This document shows positions 1 to 10,606 of a DNA stretch of 64,000 nt, one piece after another. The stretch is from Prevotella sp. GTDB taxonomy: Bacteria > Bacteroidota > Bacteroidia > Bacteroidales > Bacteroidaceae. Where the stretch lies: the NCBI GenBank assembly GCA_016281055.1, contig JAEEHW010000134.1, positions 51,658-115,657 of the forward strand, given 5' to 3'. Below the pieces are notes generated by a model. That model searched no databases, was not told the DNA's origin, and saw nothing but the letters and a program-made list of their open reading frames with translations. The translations under genes and the position numbers were made by a program. How positions within the stretch are numbered: the first letter of the stretch is position 1; each line of letters starts with the position of its first letter.

Positions 1-1
1 T

Positions 2-466
2 CAGGAGCAGTTGGATAAGCTTTATCAGAAGTTCCTTGAGATGGCTGATAAGAAAAAGCAGCTGAATGACGAGGATTTGTTAGTGCTCACGGGGGCATCA
101 ATAAACACTTCTGAGCATTTGGTTAAGATGGAGTCTTTGCAGGTTACATCTGGTAAAGGTATTACGCCGGTTGCAGCCATTAAGTTGAAGATTGCCAATG
201 AAGTGTTTGAGGCTGCTGCTACCGGTAATGGTCCAGTAGATGCGAGCATCAAGGCTCTTAAGCAGATTATTCACCGCCAGATGGAACTGAAGGAGTTGAC
301 CATTCAGGCAATAAGCAAAGGTTCTGATGACCTGTGTAAGGTACACGTGCAGGTTGAGCATGAAGGTACGGTATATTACGGATTTGGTTCTAACACAGAT
401 ATCGTAACTGCTACGGTGGAAGCATATATAGATTGTATAAATAAATTCAAGGTTGCAAAATTATAA
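2..466 (+). CDS. leuA: 2-isopropylmalate synthase, C-terminal (regulatory domain) part; truncated by window start
   Basis: Open frame from window edge; LeuA allosteric-domain-like sequence ([16 protein letters not shown]...[22 protein letters not shown]); directly followed by leuC and leuD. Confidence 0.85.
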   Translation, partial: QEQLDKLYQKFLEMADKKKQLNDEDLLVLTGASINTSEHLVKMESLQVTSGKGITPVAAIKLKIANEVFEAAATGNGPVDASIKALKQIIHRQMELKELTIQAISKGSDDLCKVHVQVEHEGTVYYGFGSNTDIVTATVEAYIDCINKFKVAKL

Positions 467-473
467 AAACATT

Positions 474-1868
474 ATGAATACATTATTTGATAAAATTTGG
501 GATAGACATATCGTTCAGACTGTAAAAGACGGACCTACACAGTTGTATATAGATCGTTTGTATTGTCATGAGGTGACAACACCTCAGGCTTTTGATACAT
601 TGCGTGACAAGGGACTGAAGGTTTTCCGTCCAGATCATGTTTTCGCCATGCCAGACCACAACACACCTTCTGACCAGCAGGAACGCATAGACGATCCAAT
701 AGGCAGAAAGCAGGTGGAGACATTGAAAGCAAACTGTGAGGAGTTTGGCATCAAGCACTTTACCATGGGAACGAAAGATAACGGTATCATCCATGTCGTT
801 GGTCCAGAGAAAGGTTTGTCTTTGCCTGGAATGACAATAGTCTGTGGTGATTCTCATACATCTACCCACGGTGCAGTGGGAGCTCTTGCAATGGGAATAG
901 GTACGTCAGAGGTGGCACAGGTTCTGGCATCAGAGACAATCCTGCAGTCTAAGCCCAAATCAATGCGTATCAATATAGAAGGTGAATTACAACCAGGTGT
1001 GACGGCCAAAGACGTTGCGCTTTACATCATGGCGCAGATGACGACATCAGGTGCAACAGGTTATGTTGTAGAGTATGCCGGTTCAACCATTAAGAATATG
1101 TCTATGGAAGGTCGTCTTACACTGTCAAACCTGTCTATAGAAATGGGTTCACGTGCTGGTATCATTGCACCAGATGAGACGACATTCGCATATCTTAAGA
1201 ATCGTGAATATGCACCTAAGGGTGAGGATTGGGATAAGGCAGTAGAATATTGGAAGACCTTGAAGTCTGATGATAATGCCGTATTTGACAAGGAAGTGAC
1301 ATATTATGCAAAGGACATTGCACCACGTATCACATACGGTACAAACCCTGGTGCCGGTATTGCAATAGATGGTACAGTTCCTACATTAGAATCTGTTTCT
1401 GCAGAGGAGCGTGCTCAGTTAGAGGCACAGTTGGCATACATGCAGTTCAATCCGGGTGAGAAACTGGAGGGACATCCGGTGGACTATGTTTTCCTTGGTG
1501 CATGTACCAATGGTCGTATTGAGGATTTCCGTGCCTTTGCATCTATAGTAAAAGGAAAGAAAAAAGCAGACAGCGTGGTAGCATGGCTCGTGCCTGGTTC
1601 ATGGCTTGTGCGCCAGCAGATAATAGATGAGGGTATTGACAAAATACTTGAGGAAGCAGGTTTTGAACTGCGTTTGCCTTCATGCTCTTCATGTTTGGCT
1701 ATGAATCCAGACAAGGTTCCTGCAGGCAAACTGTCAATCTCAACTTCTAACAGAAACTTCGTAGGAAGACAGGGACCTGGTGCACGCACCGTCCTTGCAT
1801 CACCATTGACAGTAGCTGCTGCGGCTATAACTGGTGTAATAACAGATCCACGTAAATTCATCAATTAA
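474..1868 (+). CDS. leuC: 3-isopropylmalate dehydratase large subunit
   Basis: Aconitase-family sequence ([53 protein letters not shown]); start at 474 preferred over the upstream codon at 453. Confidence 0.95.
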   Translation: MNTLFDKIWDRHIVQTVKDGPTQLYIDRLYCHEVTTPQAFDTLRDKGLKVFRPDHVFAMPDHNTPSDQQERIDDPIGRKQVETLKANCEEFGIKHFTMGTKDNGIIHVVGPEKGLSLPGMTIVCGDSHTSTHGAVGALAMGIGTSEVAQVLASETILQSKPKSMRINIEGELQPGVTAKDVALYIMAQMTTSGATGYVVEYAGSTIKNMSMEGRLTLSNLSIEMGSRAGIIAPDETTFAYLKNREYAPKGEDWDKAVEYWKTLKSDDNAVFDKEVTYYAKDIAPRITYGTNPGAGIAIDGTVPTLESVSAEERAQLEAQLAYMQFNPGEKLEGHPVDYVFLGACTNGRIEDFRAFASIVKGKKKADSVVAWLVPGSWLVRQQIIDEGIDKILEEAGFELRLPSCSSCLAMNPDKVPAGKLSISTSNRNFVGRQGPGARTVLASPLTVAAAAITGVITDPRKFIN

Positions 1869-1881
1869 TGACATAAGAAAC

Positions 1882-2496
1882 ATGGCTAAACAGAAATTCA
1901 ATATAGTAAAATCTACTTGTATTCCAATTGCAATAGATAATAACAATACAGACAACATCATACCAGCGCGATACCTTGCATTTACAACGCGTGATCCTAA
2001 GTTTTATGGTGATGCTTTTATGCATGATCTGCGTTATGATGCAAATGACAAACCTATTGAGGGTTTTGTTATGAATAAGCCGGAGTTTTCAGAAGCACCG
2101 CGTGAGGGAATACATGAAATCATTGTTGGTGGCAAGAACTGGGGTTCAGGTTCTTCTCGTGAGCATGCAGCATGGGCTATAGCCGGTTATGGCATTAGGG
2201 TTGTCATATCGTCAAGTTTTGCTGACATTCATAGAAACAACCTGCTTAACTGCTTTGTATTGCCAGTGATTGTTTCTCCAGAATTCCAGGCAGAGCTGTT
2301 TGACAGTATTGAGAAAGACTCAAATACGATAGTTACTGTTGATTTGCCAAATCAGACAGTGACCAACGAGGCTACAGGCCATTCTGAGAAATTTGAAATC
2401 AACGGATACAAGAAGTATTGTTTGGAGAATGCTCTTGATGATATCGATTTCCTGCTTGAAAATCAAGATAAGATAGTAGAGTGGGAGAGCAAGTGA
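1882..2496 (+). CDS. leuD: 3-isopropylmalate dehydratase small subunit
   Basis: LeuD-like (NIIPARYLAF..., GKNWGSGSSREHAAWAI), adjacent to leuC. Confidence 0.95.
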   Translation: MAKQKFNIVKSTCIPIAIDNNNTDNIIPARYLAFTTRDPKFYGDAFMHDLRYDANDKPIEGFVMNKPEFSEAPREGIHEIIVGGKNWGSGSSREHAAWAIAGYGIRVVISSSFADIHRNNLLNCFVLPVIVSPEFQAELFDSIEKDSNTIVTVDLPNQTVTNEATGHSEKFEINGYKKYCLENALDDIDFLLENQDKIVEWESK

Positions 2497-2530
2497 TTAA
2501 TTCACAGGGAAATTCTTTTTTCAATTTGAT

Positions 2531-2911
2531 ATGATGAAGAAGATATTATTTATATTGGTGATGATGACTATTTGCATTAATGCAAATAGTCAGACATCAC
2601 TTAATCAGATAGTATTGTTTCAGAAGGATTCTGTCAATGTACCAGAATTTCAAATTGCTCAGGTAGGTCTGTTGGCAGATTATTTCAAGGCTCACCCCAA
2701 GGAAATGTTCTTCATTGGTGGTTTTACATCTGAGAATACGCCACCAGAGCGTGTGGACTCAATATGTGAACAACGAGCTCAGGCCGTCAGAAAGATGTTG
2801 ATGGAGAAATTTGGGGTTGATTGTACATATATCATAGCCATAGGAGTTGGAGTGAGTAGGAAATCACCCGAACCAGAGTTTAATGAGAAGGTGGAATTCT
2901 TTAAAAAGTAA
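2531..2911 (+). CDS. secreted OmpA-C-like small protein
   Basis: Signal peptide plus OmpA-like pattern (IGGFTSENTPPERVDSICEQRAQAVRKMLMEKFGVD); within the leu gene run. Confidence 0.55.
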   Translation: MMKKILFILVMMTICINANSQTSLNQIVLFQKDSVNVPEFQIAQVGLLADYFKAHPKEMFFIGGFTSENTPPERVDSICEQRAQAVRKMLMEKFGVDCTYIIAIGVGVSRKSPEPEFNEKVEFFKK

Positions 2912-2952
2912 AGAATAGATATTCAGGTTTTCGGTAAAGCAAGAGATAGTTG

Positions 2953-4485
2953 ATGCAGGATAGAATAGAAATAATGGACTCCACACTCCGTGATGGTGAA
3001 CAGACAAATGGAGTGTCTTTCTTGCCTCATGAGAAACTAAGCATAGCAAAGATACTGTTGCGAGATGTGAAGGTTGATCGTATGGAGGTTGCTTCTGCCC
3101 GTGTTTCCGATGGTGAAAAGGATGCGGTGAAGATGATTTGTCGCTATGCTGAGCAATTGGGAAGGTTGGAAGCTATAGAGGTATTGGGTTTTGTAGATAA
3201 CGGAAAATCCATAGAATGGATAAAGGAGTGCGGTGGAAAAGTCATCAATTTACTCACCAAGGGTTCTGAAAACCATTGTGTGCATCAACTGAGCAAAACA
3301 CCTGATGAGCATATTTCTGATATAAAATCCAACATTGCTCTTGCTCAAGAGAACGGATTGATGGTGAACATTTATCTTGAGGATTGGTCAAATGGAATGA
3401 AAAATTCTCCAGACTATGTGTATCATCTGATTGATTCGTTGAAAGATGTTGGAATTAAACGATTTATGCTTCCGGATACGCTCGGAGTGCTTACGCCAAA
3501 TGAAACTGCGTCATATTTCAAGAAGATGACAGACAGTTTTCCCGCTATACATTTTGATTTCCATTCACATAATGATTATGACTTGGCTGTAGGAAACAGT
3601 CTTGCTGCCGTTTTGAATGGCGCAAGTGGTTTGCATGTCACAGTTAACGGGTTGGGTGAGCGTTGTGGTAATGCACCTCTTGCATCGATACAGGCTGTGC
3701 TGCATGACCAGTGTGGTATTACCACATCCATAGATGAGAGTATGCTTAATGAGGTAAGCCGCGTGGTAGAAGGATACAGCGGTATTGCAATAGCCCCCAA
3801 CCAGCCCATCGTAGGAGAGAACGTGTTTACTCAGGTGGCAGGAGTTCATGCTGATGGAGATAACAAGCATAATCTGTATTGTAATGCGCTTGTTCCAGAA
3901 CGTTTTGGACGCAAACGAGAGTATGCCTTGGGTAAAAATTCCGGCAAGGCCAATATAGAACGTAATCTTACAGAGTTGGGGTTGGATTTGACGCCAGAAC
4001 AAACGAAAAAGGTAACGAAAAGGATTACGGAACTTGGAGATAGAAAGGCACTGGTCACTCAGGAAGACCTTCCATATATCGTTGCAGATGTATTGAAACA
4101 TTCTGCGCCAGCGGAGCGTGTTAAGTTGAAAGGCTATATGGTAAGTCTTTCGTATGGTTTGAAACCACATGCTTGTGTGAAGATAGATATAGATGGTAAA
4201 AGGTATGAGGCTGATTCAAGTGGAGATGGTCAATATGACGCATTTGTAAAGGCATTGCGCAATATATATAAAATAGAGTTGGGACGTACCTTCCCTATGT
4301 TGGAAAACTATGCCGTATCGATTCCACCAGGTGGACGTACTGATGCTTTGGTGCAGACTCAGATCACATGGAGGATGAAGGATGGTCGTGTGTTGCGTAC
4401 AAGGGCTCTTGATGCAGACCAGACAGAAGCGGCTATCAAGGCAACAATAAAAATGTTAAATCATATAGAAGCAGAGTTTAGTTGA
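2953..4485 (+). CDS. alpha-isopropylmalate synthase family protein (citramalate synthase / second IPMS-like)
   Basis: HMGL-like N-terminus (IEIMDSTLRDGEQTNGVSF, HSHNDYDLAVGNSLAA, NGLGERCGNAPLA) and C-terminal LeuA dimer domain. Confidence 0.85.
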   Translation: MQDRIEIMDSTLRDGEQTNGVSFLPHEKLSIAKILLRDVKVDRMEVASARVSDGEKDAVKMICRYAEQLGRLEAIEVLGFVDNGKSIEWIKECGGKVINLLTKGSENHCVHQLSKTPDEHISDIKSNIALAQENGLMVNIYLEDWSNGMKNSPDYVYHLIDSLKDVGIKRFMLPDTLGVLTPNETASYFKKMTDSFPAIHFDFHSHNDYDLAVGNSLAAVLNGASGLHVTVNGLGERCGNAPLASIQAVLHDQCGITTSIDESMLNEVSRVVEGYSGIAIAPNQPIVGENVFTQVAGVHADGDNKHNLYCNALVPERFGRKREYALGKNSGKANIERNLTELGLDLTPEQTKKVTKRITELGDRKALVTQEDLPYIVADVLKHSAPAERVKLKGYMVSLSYGLKPHACVKIDIDGKRYEADSSGDGQYDAFVKALRNIYKIELGRTFPMLENYAVSIPPGGRTDALVQTQITWRMKDGRVLRTRALDADQTEAAIKATIKMLNHIEAEFS

Positions 4486-4491
4486 TATAAT

Positions 4492-4531
4492 AAATAATGA
4501 GCGTATCAAGCAAATGATACGCTCATTATTT
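4492..4531 (+). terminator. strong hairpin terminator, probably bidirectional
   Basis: 17-bp perfect inverted repeat AAATAATGAGCGTATCA/TGATACGCTCATTATTT with 6-nt loop, between convergent genes. Confidence 0.85.
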
Positions 4532-4557
4532 TATGTATTTATTTGTATGTCTGGATA

Positions 4558-5724
4558 TTAGTACCCCAGATTGTTTAAGTTTATACGGGCATTTTCATTA
4601 CCCATATTGGTTGCACGCTGGAACAACTCTCTTGCTTTATTTATATTTTGGTGTACGCCCTGACCATCACGGAATAACTCTCCAAGTTTGTTGATTGCAT
4701 CAGCATGATTTTGGTCAGCAGCTTTCTGATACCAGACATAGGCTTGGTAGAAATTCTGAACCACTCCTGTACCTGTTCGATAGCAGTCGCCTAAACTCGT
4801 TTGGCCATATTCACAATTCTGTTTTGCAGATTTCTCATACCATTCAACAGCTTTTTTATAATCAATATCAGTGCCTCTGCCATATTGGTAACTGTTACCG
4901 AGATTATATTGTCCTAATGCGTGACCTGCATGTGCAGATTTTGTGTAATACTTAAATGCTATGTCATCGTTTTGCTCTACTCCAAGGCCGTCGTGATAGA
5001 AGAAACCTACATAGTTCAGGGCTTCTCCGTCACCTTTCTCTGCCATCATTTCATAGTAGTAACGGCTTTTTACATAGTCAACGGCAATTCCGTTTTTACC
5101 ACTCCAATAAATATATCCTAAGTTACTGATGGCGGTATTATTGCCATGCTCCGCAGCTTTCTCATACCATTCTATGGCTTTGTGGATGTCTTGTTCAAGA
5201 CCGTGTCCAGAATCATACATGTAGCCAAGACTAAGCATCGCTCCGGCATAACCTTGGTCTGAGGATTTTAAGTACCAGATGAAGGCTTTGTCGTAATCTA
5301 CAGTAGTACCATGTCCAAACTCGTAACATGTTCCAAGATTATTCTGTGCGGCAGCATGTCCTGCCTCTGCAGCCAGGGAATACAGACGAAAAGCCTTGTC
5401 ATAGTCGGCATAGCCATCATTCAAGTCTGCATTGCATAAATCTCCGGCAAGGCGATTCATAGCTTCGGGATTGCCTTCACGAGCCATCTTCTCCAATCCT
5501 GGTATGGCCTTTTTATAGTATGTGGTGGCAACATCATTGTCAATCTTTGCACCACCTCTACCAAGTGCATAGCAATCACCGATGGCATCTGTTGCACAGG
5601 CATCACCATTAGATGACATTTCGAGCAATGTGTTTAAGTCAAGCGAAGCATAGTTTGTGTCCTGGGCTATCGCATTTGATGCAAATAATACTGTAAGAAA
5701 CAGTGGGGTGATTATTTTCTTCAT
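4558..5724 (-). CDS. secreted Sel1-like repeat (SLR/TPR) protein
   Basis: Signal peptide; repeated AxxxLGxxYxxGxGxxxDxxKAxxWYxKAA motifs. Confidence 0.9.
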   Translation of the reverse strand: MKKIITPLFLTVLFASNAIAQDTNYASLDLNTLLEMSSNGDACATDAIGDCYALGRGGAKIDNDVATTYYKKAIPGLEKMAREGNPEAMNRLAGDLCNADLNDGYADYDKAFRLYSLAAEAGHAAAQNNLGTCYEFGHGTTVDYDKAFIWYLKSSDQGYAGAMLSLGYMYDSGHGLEQDIHKAIEWYEKAAEHGNNTAISNLGYIYWSGKNGIAVDYVKSRYYYEMMAEKGDGEALNYVGFFYHDGLGVEQNDDIAFKYYTKSAHAGHALGQYNLGNSYQYGRGTDIDYKKAVEWYEKSAKQNCEYGQTSLGDCYRTGTGVVQNFYQAYVWYQKAADQNHADAINKLGELFRDGQGVHQNINKARELFQRATNMGNENARINLNNLGY

Positions 5725-5737
5725 GGCTCTAAGTTTT

Positions 5738-6484
5738 TTAAAGTTTTAGATTATTCTTTATCCATGCTGTTACTTGGTCGGCAATGGATTTCATTCCTTT
5801 TACAGAAGGATGTCCTTGTTGCTTGTCAACATCTTTCAAGTCGAGGCAAGGAACACTGTAGTGAGCACATATTGTATGAACAGACTCGTTAATCTCTTCT
5901 TTGAGTTCAGAGTTGAGTATGAATAGCAACTTCGCATTTGGGTAGTTTGTCCTTAGATCTGCAAGAAGCTTTGCCATGGCAGGACGGAAGTAATATAGCT
6001 GCTCTGTGGTTTGGTTGCCGTAAACATACTCGCCTATTGGCGCACCACACCATGAATCATTCGTGCCACCACAAATGAGTATGATGTCAGGATTTCCGAG
6101 TTTGTTGCTGCGGTTCTCAAACGACCTGTTTGTGTAGTCGCGGTGTTCTTTAAAACCTTCCAATGGAACACTTGGTTCTGGACCTTTTGAGTATCCAGTG
6201 TGGCATATTGTGGATCCAGAGAATGCATTGTTCACCTCCAGTTGGGCATCAAGGTTGCTGATGACCTGGTGCCACCATGTCTGCTCAACTGTGCGTACAT
6301 CATTTCTTCTGTTCAACTTTGGATTTTCAGGCTTGAAATACCAAATTTCGTTTGTGTCAGGCGTAAGATATCCTTCATAGGTAGAGTAGCTGTCGCCAAA
6401 GATTGTAATCTTGGTCTTTTCTTCTGCGCAGACATTAGACGACAGTGTGCATATTAATGCAATTAGTGAGATAATTTTTTTCAT
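5738..6484 (-). CDS. SGNH/GDSL hydrolase, secreted
   Basis: Signal peptide, ITIFGDSYSTYEG block I, GGTNDSW block III, HPSVKGM block V. Confidence 0.85.
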   Translation of the reverse strand: MKKIISLIALICTLSSNVCAEEKTKITIFGDSYSTYEGYLTPDTNEIWYFKPENPKLNRRNDVRTVEQTWWHQVISNLDAQLEVNNAFSGSTICHTGYSKGPEPSVPLEGFKEHRDYTNRSFENRSNKLGNPDIILICGGTNDSWCGAPIGEYVYGNQTTEQLYYFRPAMAKLLADLRTNYPNAKLLFILNSELKEEINESVHTICAHYSVPCLDLKDVDKQQGHPSVKGMKSIADQVTAWIKNNLKL

Positions 6485-8286
6485 TTTAGGTATTGTGTTA
6501 ATGGTGAATTATTCTTTCTCAGTCCTTTTGCAAGGCTTTGTGCATTATTGCGTGCTCCAAGCATAGACGTGTGTGTATGGTCATGGTTGAAATAAGCGTT
6601 GGCTTTTGCTTTCGCTTTCTCTGAACTTTTTGCTTTGCCACACACTTTGTCAATGGCATCAGCGGAAATATTGTGAATGTCCACAAACTCAACCCCTGTT
6701 TCTTCTGCAATAATCTTGTCCCATTCAGTAATATAGTCGTCGTTACGGCGTTCTATATACTGACGATTTTTCTTTTCACATACAGGATATAATTTTCCAA
6801 CGGTAGAACCTGTGCCTTTATGCCATTCGTTGCGTGGTGTGAAAGACAGAATGATAGGTGTTGCTCCTTTTTCCTTGCAATCTTGAATCATTTTCTTCAG
6901 ATACCATCCGAAGGAATATACAACCTCGTATTTGCCAGACGCAGCAGATTTATATACTCGGCATGTGTCTTTATATGTGGCAATCACGCCTCGTTCCTTG
7001 TCCCTGTCTATTCCTCCTATATCGTTGTGTCCGAATTGAATCAGTACATAGTCACCAGGACGTAAAGTGTTATATACTTCCTCCCAGCGGTTGTCATTCA
7101 TGTATGTACGTGTGGAGCGCCCTGCTTTTGCGCAGTTTATGAAAGTGCATTTGCTTTCGTCAAATACAGTGTATGCCAGGGCACCCCAGCCCCACATTCC
7201 GTTAGGATTCCTGTCCTCATTTTTGCCAGTGGAGTCACCGCATAGATATATCCTCGTTTTCGTTTTCTTCTCAGTCGGATTCTTTGATTTGCCGGTGACC
7301 ACTCCCTTCGAATCGTAGTTGTCTGGTTCCCATGCCAATAACTTTTCCTCGTAGTTAGGTCTTACTTTCTCCTGTATAAGGTATGATTTCAGTTTTGCTA
7401 ATCGTGGATCATTGCATTCATCAAGACCTTCAGCGGCCGAGGCGGCGTTCATTCTTGCTCCGAATGCAGACGAGTGTATTTTGTCAAGGAAGAAATGGTA
7501 GTCTGTCTTCCAAGGTCCGTATTTCTCCAGTTTCTTGGCAGAGATGTCGTTCAAGTCAATTACCGGGACGTCCATTTCCTTGCCTATGGCAAAGATGGCA
7601 GGAGTGAAATCTGTCAATTTCCTTTGGATTGTTTTGCCATCTTGTTCGTATGCATTGCGTGGCGTTAGTGTGAATAGTACAGGGAAGGCTCCTTTTTCGC
7701 GTATTTCGTTAATGAATCGTCTTGTGTAACCTCCAAAGGTATATACTGTATCTTGACAGTTCCTTACCTTATTAAATATGACGACAGAGTCATCCCTCAG
7801 ACTTAGTTTTCCATCAGGGCGATAACTCGAGCGAGCGCGCACCTCATCAATAGGGCCGTTATCGTTGTGGCCAAGCTCTAAAAATACGTAGTCGCCTTTT
7901 TTAATACCCTTGAGAGTGCGTGGCCATAAGTCTGGTGATTTGTAAAAAGTGCGTGGTGATGTGCCGCCAAGAGCATGGTTCTCTACAGTGATTTTGTTTT
8001 CATCGAAATATTCATGCTCATAGAATCCCCATCCCCATTGACCATTATTTCCGTTACCCATTGTTCCTGTACGCATGGTGGAGTTTCCTACCAGGAATAG
8101 TACAGGGTTGTTACCCTTGCGTGAGGAGCCAGGTACGGGACGCGCTGTGTTAGCCAAGGCAATAGAGTCTGCTGTGAGGTCTCTGACTCCGTTTATGTCA
8201 AGCCATATTTCACCTTGTTTCTCGTTTTGTGCTGAAATAGAGAGGGTGGAAGATATGATTAATGACAGTATGATTATTCTTTTCAT
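6481..8286 (-). CDS. tandem-domain SGNH hydrolase (rhamnogalacturonan acetylesterase-like)
   Basis: Two consecutive SGNH domains: LVGNSTMRTG...LGHNDNG and LCGDSTGKNED...FGHNDIGG. Confidence 0.85.
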   Translation of the reverse strand: MKRIIILSLIISSTLSISAQNEKQGEIWLDINGVRDLTADSIALANTARPVPGSSRKGNNPVLFLVGNSTMRTGTMGNGNNGQWGWGFYEHEYFDENKITVENHALGGTSPRTFYKSPDLWPRTLKGIKKGDYVFLELGHNDNGPIDEVRARSSYRPDGKLSLRDDSVVIFNKVRNCQDTVYTFGGYTRRFINEIREKGAFPVLFTLTPRNAYEQDGKTIQRKLTDFTPAIFAIGKEMDVPVIDLNDISAKKLEKYGPWKTDYHFFLDKIHSSAFGARMNAASAAEGLDECNDPRLAKLKSYLIQEKVRPNYEEKLLAWEPDNYDSKGVVTGKSKNPTEKKTKTRIYLCGDSTGKNEDRNPNGMWGWGALAYTVFDESKCTFINCAKAGRSTRTYMNDNRWEEVYNTLRPGDYVLIQFGHNDIGGIDRDKERGVIATYKDTCRVYKSAASGKYEVVYSFGWYLKKMIQDCKEKGATPIILSFTPRNEWHKGTGSTVGKLYPVCEKKNRQYIERRNDDYITEWDKIIAEETGVEFVDIHNISADAIDKVCGKAKSSEKAKAKANAYFNHDHTHTSMLGARNNAQSLAKGLRKNNSPLTQYLK

Positions 8287-8299
8287 TGTTAAGCTCGTA

Positions 8300-9007
8300 T
8301 TATTGTTTTTTTAGAAAAAAAGTTGTGTATATGTTGATGGCAGACCTGAGGTCGCCGGTGATAATCTCTGCTTTTCTCGTATATGCCCTGTATGCAGTGC
8401 GTTCTTCTTTGTTAGCAAGGTGTTTGGTGATATTGCTCTCTGTCGCTTCAAACACGTCATCATTCATTTGTATGTAGAAGATATTCTTTGTGGGTAGTGG
8501 CTCCTGCTCGCTGATGTTTGCGCTTTCCCTTACAGACATGTCAAGATTCATTGCATTTAATCCTGCAATGTCAATCATGCTGCTGCGTTCTGCCACTCTC
8601 TTGTTTCTTACATCCTCATCATACTGTGCTTTGTCCAGTTCAAATAGTTGAAGCAATTTGTATTTCTTGTCGCCAACGGTGTCTTCACATAATACTTTAA
8701 GTAGTTTGTCGTGATGTTCTATATATTTGGAACCGTCTTTGAAAAGTACATTCTTTACTGTACCTTCTTTTGCCAGCAAGTATTTTCCTGTGGCACTTTT
8801 GTACCAAAGGTAATTGTTGTAGATGTGTATGTTACCAGTGACATTTAGCGTTTTCCCATCCATGGTGTGTACTATACAATGCTCGAAGTCATTGTATATA
8901 AATGGCCATGATGGGGTAGGGAGCCATGAATTATCCGTTTTGTCTTGGCACCATGCAAGACGTGTCGCTAATACTAATAAGACAAGTATGGTTAGTATTT
9001 TTTTCAT
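8300..9007 (-). CDS. hypothetical secreted protein
   Basis: 235-aa ORF with signal peptide, good codon structure, own spacer. Confidence 0.6.
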   Translation of the reverse strand: MKKILTILVLLVLATRLAWCQDKTDNSWLPTPSWPFIYNDFEHCIVHTMDGKTLNVTGNIHIYNNYLWYKSATGKYLLAKEGTVKNVLFKDGSKYIEHHDKLLKVLCEDTVGDKKYKLLQLFELDKAQYDEDVRNKRVAERSSMIDIAGLNAMNLDMSVRESANISEQEPLPTKNIFYIQMNDDVFEATESNITKHLANKEERTAYRAYTRKAEIITGDLRSAINIYTTFFLKKQ

Positions 9008-9023
9008 AGTGTGTATGAGATTT

Positions 9024-10166
9024 TTATTTGTTTTTATGTTTTAGGGTGATAACCACTATTTCCCTGGGCATCCCAAATCTGAAGGGGAAGTTACCGCCTA
9101 TTCCTGTAGAAACATTGAGCAAGCATTTCTTTTCACCTTTTTCATAATAATGCTCACCTCCCCATTCTTTATACATCATCGAAGCAGGGCTCCATCCAAA
9201 TATTGAAAACTGAGTGCCATGTGTATGTCCGCTGAGAGTTATGTTTGGTGAAAATTCTGTAAGGATGTGACTTCTCCAGGCATTAGGGTCATGGCTCAGC
9301 ATTATGATGAACGATTGTGTGTCAACGCCGGATAATGCCTTTTTTATATTACCATATTGTGGAAATGGTGCTTTGCCCCAGTTCTCCTCTCCAACTATAT
9401 AGATGGAGTCATTAGAACGGTGTATCAGTCTGTTTTCATTTTCCAGCAGCTGCCATCCAAAGGAGCGTTGTGTCTGTCGCGTTCTCGCCACGAGTGCAGC
9501 TCGTTCGCGGTTTGTTACCCTTATATATGAAGAATAGTCATGATTCCCCATTATAGACATTATGCCGTCTTTTGCATGCAGAGCGGAGAAAGCCTGTTGA
9601 TGTGTTATCAACTCTTCTGGCGTAAAATTCTCAATGTCTCCAACGAAGCATACAAGGTCTGGGTTTAGGCTGTTAATCTTGTCAATGCTTTCTTTCAGCA
9701 GATGTTTGTATGGACCATAGAAAGAGCCAACATGTGCGTCAGAGAATTGCACTATCTTGTAGTTGTCAAACCCTGATGGTACGTCTGTACTTTCATACAC
9801 GACCTCTCTTACTTTCAGTTGGCAGAAACCGTATGTGATTCCCCACAGTATGATGCCTATTATTCCAACGGCAACTAACATGCCTATGTAGGTACCAACT
9901 TTCGGAATAAAAGAGAAAAGAGAAAAGAGAAGTTTTGGGACGCAAACGAGGACCATTAACAGAAGGAATATGTTCGTCGTAGCATATTCCTCTACCAATC
10001 CTTTGTTGAAGAACAGAAACTTAATGAAGAATCCGATGACGATTGTCAGTGGCGCCCACCACGTCCACCGCCACATCGATGTAGTATTGATGTAGCGGTG
10101 GAAGATGTAGGCATCACTCAGAAAAGCAAGTGATATGACTATTATAGGAACAAATAGTCGAACCAT
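9024..10166 (-). CDS. membrane metallophosphoesterase
   Basis: N-terminal TM helices; FSDAHVGSF, GDIENF, GNHDY, LSGHTHGTQ motifs. Confidence 0.9.
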   Translation of the reverse strand: MVRLFVPIIVISLAFLSDAYIFHRYINTTSMWRWTWWAPLTIVIGFFIKFLFFNKGLVEEYATTNIFLLLMVLVCVPKLLFSLFSFIPKVGTYIGMLVAVGIIGIILWGITYGFCQLKVREVVYESTDVPSGFDNYKIVQFSDAHVGSFYGPYKHLLKESIDKINSLNPDLVCFVGDIENFTPEELITHQQAFSALHAKDGIMSIMGNHDYSSYIRVTNRERAALVARTRQTQRSFGWQLLENENRLIHRSNDSIYIVGEENWGKAPFPQYGNIKKALSGVDTQSFIIMLSHDPNAWRSHILTEFSPNITLSGHTHGTQFSIFGWSPASMMYKEWGGEHYYEKGEKKCLLNVSTGIGGNFPFRFGMPREIVVITLKHKNK

Positions 10167-10189
10167 AAAAGTATAGTTTTTGTAACTAT

Positions 10190-10591
10190 TTACTTGGTTG
10201 GAGCTGTTGGTGCAGCAGGTGTGCCTTGGTCAGCCTTTGCAGGAGCTGCATTCTGCTTCTGAGGAGTCTGTGCCTTCTGCTGTGTAGCACCAAATCCCTG
10301 AATGTTGTTAGGGTTCGTAGTCTGCTGTTCTGTTGCGGCTTTCTCAATTACAGAGCCTTCTGCAACAGCAGATGGAACACAATAAGCGCATGCGATGGAT
10401 ACCACAACCATGAAACCAGCAAGAGTCCAAGTTGCCTTCTCGATGAAATTTGTAGTCTGACGTACGCCAGCTACGCTGTTAGCACTTGCGAAGCCAGAAG
10501 CCAGTCCGCCTCCCTTGGATTCCTGAATGAGTACGATACCAATCATCAATACTGCTGCGAGTACGATTAAAATTACCAATAAAGTGTACAT
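10190..10591 (-). CDS. secG: preprotein translocase subunit SecG
   Basis: Two TM helices and the VLIQESKGGGLASGF SecG motif with a Q/A-rich tail. Confidence 0.9.
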   Translation of the reverse strand: MYTLLVILIVLAAVLMIGIVLIQESKGGGLASGFASANSVAGVRQTTNFIEKATWTLAGFMVVVSIACAYCVPSAVAEGSVIEKAATEQQTTNPNNIQGFGATQQKAQTPQKQNAAPAKADQGTPAAPTAPTK

Positions 10592-10606
10592 TTTCTTTTT
10601 TTGTGT

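Noticed and set aside
6484-6496. Exact TTTTAGGTATTGT 13-mer as in the regulatory cassettes
   Set aside because: It spans the end of an SGNH coding region, has no TAnnTTTG box at the required spacing, and no plus-strand gene follows; treated as coincidence.
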